From Nymphaea colorata (taxonomy: Eukaryota; Streptophyta; Magnoliopsida; Nymphaeales; Nymphaeaceae), in assembly GCF_008831285.2 (NCBI RefSeq), contig NC_045139.1:22050412-22114411 (forward strand): a DNA stretch of 64,000 nt, in the 5' to 3' direction. A model generated the notes under the pieces. That model did not search any database, was not told the DNA's origin, and worked only from the letters and a program-made list of their open reading frames with translations. The position numbers and the translations under genes are program-made. Numbering within the stretch: position 1 is the stretch's first letter; the number at the start of each line of letters is the position of its first letter. This document shows, in pieces, positions 22,201 to 33,461 of the stretch.

Positions 22201-25200
22201 ATTTTTCCATACAATAGTCGCTTTAAGGATCCTCCATAGACTTATATCCGTGGACATAAGGTTCCCATTGCCACTCCACCAATGCCTCCTTAGGAGGTAA
22301 GCTCTCATGAAAACTTGGATTATGGCACTCATGGCTCTGATGGGGTTGATGACCTTCCCATAGCTCTTCACAAAGGAAAACGACAATGTACATTTCATTC
22401 TATTTCACATGTTGTGTGTATTGACCATGTGAGTGTTAGCCTCGATCAATTCATTCATTGTATGGCTGTTCATTCTATTCCTCCAAGTTATCAAGAGGCT
22501 CTTATGGACCCAAAGTGGAAACAAGCGATACAAGAAGAGATGAATGCATTAATGTCTAGAGCCACATGGGGTTTAGTGGATCTACCACCTAATTGTGATG
22601 TTGTCGGGTCCAAGTGGGTATCCACTATCAAGCATCATTCAAACAGGACTGTTGAGCAGTATAAGGCATGCTTAGTTGACTCAAACATATGGAGTTGATT
22701 TCCTTGAAACCTTTTCCCTTGTGGCATTAGACTTATCATCTCTATTGTCGTGCAGCACGACTGGACTATGTATCAACTCGATGTGAAAAGTGTATTTCTT
22801 TATGGTGATCTATCTGATACGGTTTACCTGGCTTTGAAAGTCTAGGGAGTGTTCGAAGGTATGCCACCTTACAAAGGCTATATATGGACTCAAACCAAGG
22901 CCTTTTGCTTGGTTTCATAAACTGTTTGAGGTGATTTCAAACGTCTCCATTGGATCATTCCCTTTTTATCAAAAAAGAGGCTTCAAATATGGTTATTCTA
23001 GTTGTGTATATGGATGATATTATTCTTACAAGAGATAATGATTAGATATTTCTGCTACAAAGAAGTTTCTTCAACAATACTTCGTAACAAAAGATCTTGG
23101 TCAGTTGAGATACTTCCTAGGCATTGAGGTTGGCAGAAGTGATAAAGGAGTAATTCTATGTCAAAGGAAGTATGTGTTGGACTGATGCTTGGAGCAAAAG
23201 CTGCTAATCTGCCTACGAATCCTCATCTACATCTGCATGAAGATCAATACGAAGCTGTTGACTCATGATCATATGATGGTTCTTAGGTATTTAAAGTCGT
23301 CTCTAGGAAAAGGGTTTGTGGTTTAAAAAGGGTTCAACTTTTGAAGTTGAAGCCTTCACTGATGCTGACTATGCCGGATCAGTAGAAGATAAAAAATCTA
23401 CTACAAGATTTTGTGTTTTGTGGGAGACAATCTTATATCTTGGAGAAGCAAAAAGTGGAATGTGGTGGGTAAGTCTAGTGCTGAATCCGAATATAGGGCT
23501 ATCATCCAAACTGTTGCAGAAATGACTTGGGTTCGGTCTATGCTTATAAATTTGGGGATCTCTGTCACACTTTCAATGAAAATGTATTGTGATAACAAGG
23601 CTGCCACATACATAGCTAACAATCCAGTATTTCACGAAAAGGCAAAACATATCGAGGTTGATTGTCACTTCATTAGGGATTTGGTTATATCTACAGTGCA
23701 TGTTTCATCAGAGAACTAGGCAGCAGACTTACTCACTAAGGCACTACTTATTGGCGAGTTTACGAGAGGTTGTGACAAGCTGAGCATGATTGACATCTAT
23801 GCTCCAGCTTGAGGGGGAGTGTTAGAATATTAGTTAACGGGGTAGGTAATTTTATGGATTTTTTAAGAAGTTACATGTCTTATTTGTTACCTTTTATATT
23901 TCTTGAGGGCCCATATGTAATTTTTGTTTTTGACACCCCTCCCTAATCTTTTTTAATCAGAGATTAGGGTTAATAGCAAAGATGGTTTTTCTCTCTCTCT
24001 CTCTTTCTTGACCTTGTCTCTTCTCCCTTGGTCTCACGCAACGTAAGAAATGTGCTTTAACACGTGTATATGAACCAGTGAATCGTCCATTGCAGAGCTT
24101 ACATTCGAATTGTACCTTGCTTCCACCACTAGGAGTTTTTTCTACTTTTGATTGAAGTCTCCAAAGTGGTTGAGAGTCTTGAGACTGATCTCTGGTTTCA
24201 GATGAGTCAATATTGACACTATTGCTAGAACTTGCTCATATAGAAGCACTTGAAATCGCCTTTCCCTTGTCAGCCGTTACATTTGGGAAGCGAGAAACAA
24301 AAAGAAACATGAATCTGAGCATGTATCGTGGGTGGACGGTAGCAAAGAGTAGGAGCCATGGATTACTTGCCGCTGGAAGTAGCAACAGCAGTAGCAGTTG
24401 GCGGCGGGGGAGGTAATGGCTGGGCTGAATGGAACAGTGGAGCTGCTCAATGGAATAGTGGAGCGTAAGGAGCAGGTAGGTTTAGAAGGTAGTAAGAAGT
24501 TTGAGGGTTTACCTGATGCCGGAAGAAGCTACAGCACCTGCCGCTGGGATGGTGGATGACGACTGCCACTGGGATGGGAATGAAGCTCCTCCAGGCACGG
24601 GGAGACGAGGGTATGCCACAGAGGATGAGGGGTAAACAGGCGGGCAAAGGGACTCGATAAGGCTGAGAGTAGGGCGTTGGGTTGGTGGCAGGGGGGGGGT
24701 GTGGGGGGGAGAGGGGGAAAATTTTGGGAGGGCGGAGGTAGAGAGTAGGGCGTTGGGAAGAAAGGGAAAAAATTTCGAGAAGGTGGAGGCAGAGAGTAGG
24801 GACCGCATCCGACGGACGGACAGCCATGGGCCCGACATGCTCCAAGATTTGGATGCGGCGGGCTAACGTGTCCGTACCATGTCAACAGCGTGTCCACACC
24901 CAAATCTGTGTCGGGATGAGTCGACATAGACACGTCAGTCTACCATATCGTCATATGTTTCCTATTGAACAGCCGACCATGCTTATTTCTTACGAACCAA
25001 AAAAAAGAAAAAGGAAACAGAAAAACGAGCATATGCTGAATTGCTCAATGAACAAAAACAAAACAATTTACTCCCAACTATGCTTACGAACAGAATGTAA
25101 AATCGTAACCATGCTTACAAATAGAATATAAGAAACAAAAACAAAGCATAGAAAAACCAAAGAACAATGTCTGTCGAGATTTGAGAATGCTACAAACAGA

Positions 25201-28200
25201 AACAAAAATTAAAAAGATCATATGCTGACAAAAAAAGAGGAAACTTTGTCGCCAACCATGCTTATGAACAATCGTTGGGGCTAGGGATTTACGTATGACT
25301 TTGGGTTGCAGGGTACAACAAGAGGGAAGGTTGAATGGCTGTCTAGTGGTGCCCATCACCAGAAATTGGCTGGAGTTGCTGGAATTGTTGAAAAGAGGGA
25401 ATCAGATGTAATTGGGGAAAATGGGTAAATCAGCAAGGATCTTTTCAATTGAAGGCTGGGAATGTGGAGTTGGGGCATGGGGATGGGAAACCTGTTGTCC
25501 AACCAGTTCGTTGGTTAAAAATGGCGTGAAATCCGTTGAAAATTGAGTGTGAACTGTGAAAGGCATCTGTTGATGAGGAGGGAGTTGAGTGGACCTACGA
25601 GGAAGTCATATGGCATAGGGGCAATCGAGTCAATCGACCAGTCAGTTGGGCATCCAAAAATTGACCAAGGAGGAAGAATGCTGCTGAGCTGTCAGTGTGC
25701 GTGTTGAGAGTGTTCGCTAGTGAGTTTGAGGAAGCTGCTATACTGCACTGCTTGCTTGGACGCAAAAAATGTAGAAAGAACCATGATTCATCAGAAATCT
25801 TCGTTGGAGAACGCAGGAGCCGGCTGTGAGTGAGTCAGCCGTCGAGCAGTCGAAGCGCTTGAATGAAGCCCTAATACCCTGCACTACAACCCTCTTTGAA
25901 AGGGTTTACGATTTTAAAATTAAAAAAAAAAAAAGATAAAAGAGGACAGATTTGTTCTCTAGTGTTTTAATCACACTCGACTCTCCGTTGACCCGAGTCA
26001 GGTGTGCCTCTGATGCATCAAAAAATGTAGCAGGTGCGGCAGGATGCATACGTCCGGTGCCATGTTGGGCTGCTCCCCTTCACGCACCTGCACCCGCATC
26101 GGTGTGGGTGCGTGCGTCTATTTGACGAGTCTTTGTGACACAGCTCTCAAGCACCTGGTTTTTTACTGTTTTTGCGCTTGGGGCTTTCATCTTGTTGATG
26201 TTGTTTGAGTTTCCTCCATGCAAGCCCTCCTTGGTTGTAGTGAACCAAAGCAAGACTATTTGCATAAGTTCTTCTGCTTTGTGCAACATGATGTTTTGAT
26301 GTCGATGAAAATTAACATGGCCTGTATAGGACTTCAGTTCAGGACCTTCTACTCTGATCCAGTTCGATGCTCTTTCATATTTTATGATGTTCTTTTTCTT
26401 ATGTTTCTTTTTTTGGTGTCAGTGATCTTGCTGATCTAGTGGAAATGGTTCACATAATTTTACAACTTATGGAGTCCTTTCAATCACATGGTGCTTTACG
26501 GGTATCCCCTCCTTCCTCTCCATGGTGCTTGCTTTCTGAGTGGTTTTAAATTGTCCTTATTTGAATGACAGTTTGTGGAAAATTCCATCAAGAAAGACGT
26601 TTGAAGTAATGGACCTTTTCATACTGTGTTTTTGTTAGTTTTGGTTAAGAGGTCGTGGTATCCAACAATAGGTTTGTGCAATACTTGGGGGATTTTGTAT
26701 TAAAGTATAGCATGATATGGTAAAATATCAATACGTTAGGTTACTGAAAGATTATATATCTATTATTGTGTGAATAGTTTTTCGATATTATTTTAGTTAC
26801 TCATTGATTTCAATGTTCTTGGGGACAAAAGCTTGCTTTTAAGACCATGTTTACCTTAATTGAAGGTGAAAACAGTTTGTCTTATTTTCATGTCGGAAAG
26901 CACATACCAGGAAATCATTTCAGCAAAAAAGTTATAGTTTCTATATATTGTGCTGTGAGGATGTTACTGAGATAACTTCTAAAGCCCTTTTCTCCTTTCT
27001 GTTTTTAGTTCTTTGCTGCTTCAATATTGTCAAGATATTCAAGCTGAAAGTACTGGAAAAATAATTTTGAGAGGCATTTTATTCTTTTTACTTTTGAGAT
27101 TTAACTTTGAAAATTATTTATCTGTTTTCTTGGTTTTCCTAAGAATCCTTGCCAAAATTTTGTGCAGCTCTTATTGGTGCCAACTTGTATCATATGATCA
27201 TTCTATAATGTACCTTGTGAACTTGGTTTCATCAAGCAATAGAATTTTCACATCATATCTCTGAGTAGCATTCTAGCAATTCTGGGATTTAGTCAGTCTT
27301 CAAGTTGAGGTAAATTAGGTTAATTAATGCATTGCATTTTAAGAAGGTTATCCTAGGGAATCTTGTCTTCAATGTTAATTATATTACAGGAATTGCCATT
27401 TTGTCCTGAAACTTGTAGACTCTCTTGCATGCATCAACATTTCACACATGGACCAAGATAAACATATTCACTAATTGCATATTGTTCATTATGAAGATTA
27501 CTATCACTCCATGCAGGTCTCAAAAAAATCAAGACGGAGGAGTAAGAAAAGGTTAGGCAGTGTCCAAGAAAAACAGGTCAGAGAAGTAGGTGAGGATGTG
27601 CAGATAGATGCTGTTGCTGAAATGAACGGTGATGCTATGCACTCTGCCCTGGATCCATTGGTTGATTTGGAAAATGCAGGGAAAGGTGCCTCCTAATTCT
27701 TGACTACAGAGTACAGAGAGCTCTGTCACAGACACACATAGCTCCTAGAAGGGCACTGTACTCATGTTGACATGGCTGAACATGGGTGCAGGTATGGGGC
27801 ATGGCGTGGACAAGGCTAACTCACTTTTTTGTATTTTTTTCAGTATATTTTAATATTTTCTTATGCTAATCTATATTTTATAAATATAAACAATAAATAT
27901 ATGAATTTATTTGCTTACAATCTTATCGTTATGTATGTGTATGTGTGTCTGTAGCTCTGTCCCACACCCAAGCTCTTTGAAAATGCTTCATGTAGGTCTG
28001 TGCACCTTCACTATGTCCGCACCTATACCTGCACGCTTGTCGCATAGGTAGGGAGGCTGTTTCTTTCCACCTATGGCACTTGCACTTGTCAAAAAGGTCA
28101 AGGTACTGGTGTCGATGCTATCCTATGCATATATGGGTGCAAGAAACCAAAAGTTTAGGTTGGACATAGTCAACTGCACGTGGCCCTTTTGTCCACATCT

Positions 28201-31200
28201 GAATGGAGTTGAAAGCTACTTGGTCATGGATTAGGCTTTCCATTTAAATTTTATGTTTTGGTATTAATAACTTGAAAAGAGAAACCAAATGGTTAGAACA
28301 TGTCCCCTCTTAAGCTAATCTTGTTCTTTTGATCTTTCAGACTATATATATGATCTTGATTGTGACTACTCAGACAATTTTCTTATGAATGTTCATTGTT
28401 GAGCATTTAATGAGGATAAACACACATGCACACATTATTATCTGGGGTTGTCTAGCTTTTTCATTAATTTTCACCCATCTACTTTATTCTGCAAGTTTTT
28501 TTGATGAATCCAACCATATATATGAATTATGTATCTCAAAGAGAAAATATTGAAAATCTGATATTTCTGCTATATAGAGTGGGTTTTACAAGGTTCTTAG
28601 GTCAGTCTTCCTTGTCTCTTAAAATTGTTTACAAAATCTTTTTGAGTTTTATACATTAAATTTTCATAATTTTCTTTATTCTAGCATTGTTGGACACTCA
28701 AAGTCTACTTGTGCAATTAAATTTCTCAAAATAAACTTGGAAACACCAGGTTCCGTACTGGACGTCGTATTTGCAGAGGAGAGAATCTAAGGACCTGTTC
28801 AAGCTATAAGATTCTTATACTATATGTACATACGGTCTTGTGATTTTCCCCTTGAAAATTTAATGCAGATGGATACAGTATGCCCAAACGTAGGAATAAG
28901 AAATTCAGCTATGTTTATATGAGCTGAGAATGCTAAGACTGACTTTAAAATCCCTATAAAATTTTATCTTCACTGCTGTTTTAAAATTCTACATTTTGGG
29001 CATTTCACATTCATCCATACAATTGGTTTTGTTAAAAGCAACTAAAAATGGTAGAAACTGCCAGACCTTAAAAATGACCAGACAAATGTAGTTGCCATAA
29101 TCTAAAACCCATGTACAATACATATGTAGTGTGTGTATCCTCCCATTTGTTTGCATGTGTATCCTCCCATTTGCACCCAAGTTTTCTAAGAAAATGCTGC
29201 ACCTCATCAACACCTACAACCACACATGCATTTTGAACCTGCACTCATGTGACATAGTTTGAACATTGAACCACTGTCACAGATGTCGTGAGATTTTCAA
29301 AAATTTTGTGACATTTACAAGAAAAAACATGTAAAGCGAAAAAATGGGCAAATCTCGGAATGAAAATCTTACTGTTTTTTTTTTTTTTGCAATATTTCAC
29401 TTTTTTGATGATTTTTTTGCTTTTCTTTTTGTGTAATTATTACTTTTACATTTATTTTATTTTAGATAATTTTTAAGTTTTTATTTTTTTTAAATTTTCA
29501 AGATTTTTTGCTGAAATTTTCCCAGGAAAAACAACTTCCCCAAAAAAATACCCAAGAAAAACCTCGTCGATATAGTCCTGAGGACGATGGTTAAAGAAGT
29601 TTGAATTACTCAATAATCTGTTATGTGAATTTGTTCAACAGGAGTTGGTACCAAAGATGGCAATTGTGACTACAGCCATGAATGTGGAAACGAGTCATCT
29701 GAAAACGATGAACAGGCAGGTGTAGTTGAAGTTGACTTGGATGTTACTCGTATAATGTCCATGTTTGCAAATGGCAAGATTGTCCAAAATTTATGCTGGC
29801 TCCTGAGGTTTTATAAAAGTAACCACACAAATACCAATCATTACATTATATCTTTGCTTCAAAGGATCTCAGATGATTTAGAGATGTCTCCCATGCTCTT
29901 TCAGGTTTAGATCTTGTTCTTAGCACTCCATTATGATAAGTGGGTTGGCTTCTAAATTGATTTGTCATTATCTAATCTTGCAGCTATCTATCCTTTGCAT
30001 ATTCTTCGAAATTCTGCATGATCAGAAAAAAGCTAGTACTAAGGAATACAAAATAATAACTTCATTTATCACAAAATTGGTGGGTAAACTGATGAACAAC
30101 TTGAAGAGCCATCCTCTTCTTTTTGTCGACATCCTTTTCTGGAAGACAAACCGAGATTGCCACTATATCAATTCAGAGTTCTTGTTACATGAGATTGGCA
30201 GCTTAAGGAGCAAGGCTAGAAAATTGTTACATAGTTCAACTGGTGTTCAAAGTGGAGAAGCTAATAAAACAAGGCCTCCTATCAACATAGCAGATGCATT
30301 AGGTGATGATGAAGCTGATCTTCTGCCTTCACATGAACTTGATAATATGTAAGGCCATCATGCCTCTACTTGTCTGCATAGTAATTTCAGTGGCATATGC
30401 TTGGACTGTGCTTAGTTTGTTTTGTTGTTGTCTGCCAATTAGTGATGAACACGAAAAAAGTTCTCAGAGTGGTTCAGAAGATGGAAATGGTGAAGTTGGT
30501 TTGTTGAACATCAGAACTTCCCTTTCAGCTGAAGGAAGTGGCATGGACAAAGATCTTTCTTTATTGTAAGGATTACCTTCTTAGTATTGGATTTTTTTTC
30601 CAGTGATGTTTATGAATAGTCTGTTTTGTGAAAACCTTTCAAGGGCTGTCTGCATGATTTTGATCCGTAAAACATGTATGCAATTAACCTATCTTGTAGA
30701 AAGCTGTCAGTTTTCTCCCTGTGATGTACTAAGAAGCTTTGTTTGCCACAAGATCTTCAAAGGGTTCCTAGAATCGGAAGATGCTGGCTTTCACTTCAGA
30801 GAAAGAGCATAGCATTAACGGACTTTATGAAATGTATGCTTTTTGATATGTTAATTCTACACCGCTCAAAGATTTTATGACCAGAGGTGGAGGTATGAAT
30901 GATCTATTTAATTCCATATGAACAAGAAAAAAATAGTTCAAAGCTGTGTGTATATACGGAATAGCATTCTTGGAGTTTCTTTCAAAGGTTTATGCCAATC
31001 AACTCCATTGGGCATCATATGGATAGAATCTCTGACTATGGTGAAAATTTTAATGTTTTGAATGCATTTTTTAATATAGAGTAGTTTTCTGATAGTAAAA
31101 TTTTTTAGCTGTACGGGAAAGAGAATTTGTGCACTACTTATTTCAAATCCCTTTGTCCTGATGGAAACATATCTGCAACTCAGTTTCTAACAAGCTCACC

Positions 31201-33430
31201 AGCTCAGTCCTCATTAATCTGGGCCTGATGGTTGTTTTCATGACCCAAGCGTTGTCCATTATGGGCCCTGCTGAGCCTTGTGGCAGGCATCATCTGTTTT
31301 GGAGCAGGACTGAAGATGATATTGCTACTAAAAAATGACTTGATTGGACATGTTCCATACTAATGTTCCATCATATGTTTCATCTGCTAAATTTCTTTCT
31401 CTTTCTTATGCATGCACTTTCATTGCTTTATTTGTTTACTTCTGTCATGTAGCGAAATAATCAACGATTATAACTTCAGTGAGTTTTTATGCGCCCAAAA
31501 GCTAAATTTTATCGTACAAATGAGGATCCTTTCTTGAAAAAAGATTCTTATGATCTATTTTATTTTCTTTTATCAGCCACTCTGGGAAGAGAGCAAGAGT
31601 CTTCAGCAAGGAGGAAGAGACAATGATCAGGGAGCTGTTTGAACAGTGGGTTTCTGACCGCCAATTTTATGTCAATTATGTAAACATTTGTTAATGTTAC
31701 CCCTGCATTTGTGTTTCTGTCACTTGAAGGTTCAAGACACAAAAAAGGTGCAGTCATCTAATTGCCAATGCATTGGACTCGAATAAAAAGTATTCAGCTG
31801 CTCAAGTATCTCGAAAACTTAAGCAACTTGGACTTCAGAGGCCATGCTTAGATATCGTGGAGAACAATAGGGAGTCCAATGAGATTGATGCTGATTTTGC
31901 TACAACAGAAAGGAAAGAATCCGATGATGAAACACTGTCAGCATATAAGGAACGGTGTGTATTTAAATTCCAGATCTTGAGTGGTGGTCCTCGATTCTAA
32001 GGGGCATGATGTTAAGAGGCTCATATTAATCTTTTGGTTGCCTGTTTTTTTGATCCAACATGCTTTTCTGATAGTTAATTGGAAAAATTGTCACATGGAA
32101 GCAGCACAGAATTTGCTGCACCTGGGTGGATTGGTTGTGGCTGTTTGCATTTGTCATTTAATTCTTCACACCCTAGTTCAGGCTCATCTTTTCTATAGGT
32201 ATATCTAAGTTTATTTAACACACAAATACACCCCTTTGACAGAGTTTCCTACTACAACGGTACTTGCACTTATGTGACACGAAAAACAGACTTGTTAATA
32301 CCAATTGATTTCCTTTTGTACTGCTTATTTAGGTTGCCTGATTACTGTTCCTCTTTTCGACCTTAGATTTTTGCGATCCCAAGTTCACTTGGTTGCATCT
32401 CCATGATCTGTTTTTCTATGACTTCCTTGGTTTCTGACCATTGAAAGCCTTGTTAGCTAAGTGTTTATGTTGGTCTATAGATCTTTGTTGCAATTACGAG
32501 TTGAAGAATAAACCTGAGCATTTGAAATTGCGTATGCATGATCCAACTTTGATGGTTTATAGATCAACTGGTCAAGTCTACTTAGCTGCATAATCTCTCT
32601 ACAAATAAAGTTTTGAATTACCAGAGGTGCCACTTCTGATTTCTCCTACTTATGCTCCATTCTACTGAACTGCTACCTTTGTGCACCAGCTTATACGGAA
32701 CTCACGCGTTTTGTAAGATGCCCATAAATAATACCCACTTGCTGCATGACATTGCAAAAGCCAGCATGAGATAGCTCAGAAAATCAGTCTAACCTCTGGG
32801 TCTTTCAAGAACATTATCTCAACTAGTGCAAGTAGATCAAGGGAAGTTGACCTTGTTAGGACACATGCATCGCAGAACCTTTTTTTTTTTTTTTTGGGGT
32901 ACCTTTTTTTATTACTGGAGTAGTGGGTCTTTGTAGTATCGTTTGAGGATACTTACAAATACCTTTCATCTTCATAATTTATCTAACAGGGTCATTAGAC
33001 TTCTTATTGTTTCATATTCCATATATTTGTGCAGAAGTTTTTTAGTGTGAACTATTGGGACAATTCTCCGATACTCCTTTAAGTGTGAACTATTTGGAAC
33101 TCCTTTACTAACATTTTTGTTGATCTCAGGCTGAAAACACATACTAATAGCTGTCTGGAACATGAACAAACGACCATGACTAATCACCAAAGAACAGAAG
33201 TACAAGATGATGCTTCTGATGATGAGCCACTGGGAGTGATCTTTAAGTAAGTTCCTTTCCTAGAAATAATGAGATGTTTATATTCAATTTGCCTCATCTG
33301 TGAGATGTTTCCAAAACATTCTGGGAATTGCTGTAATTGACAATATTAGATCCTTCCAAAAGATTTTGGCAGTAGGTTGTAGTCCCTTTAGCTGCAAGCA
33401 CAAGAACCTGCAGAGTCATGGACACCCTCA

Positions 33431-33461
<31 letters not shown>

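Larger units (their letters stand above)
13670..24036 (+). mobile_element. Copia-4: old Ty1/copia element split by nested insertions
   Basis: The 5' LTR remnant is 13670-13825 and the leader 13826-14329. A foreign block (Copia-2 plus the Copia-3 fragment) follows at 14330-19575. The element resumes with gag at 19849, a CCHC knuckle, protease, integrase, RT, RNase H, polypurine tract GAGGGGGAG (23811-23819) and 3' LTR 23820-24036. The two LTRs share AAGAAGTTACATGTCTTATT and GGTTTTTCTCTCTCT, which supports pairing across the nest. The 5' LTR lacks about 23 leading bases, no primer-binding site was found, and every coding part has stops. It is the oldest and outermost element of the nest, within TIMELESS intron 6. 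Confidence 0.8.

Noticed and set aside
24447-24933. Overlapping proline-rich minus-strand frames
   Set aside because: They are generated by a purine-rich GGGGA tract and have no recognisable domain.
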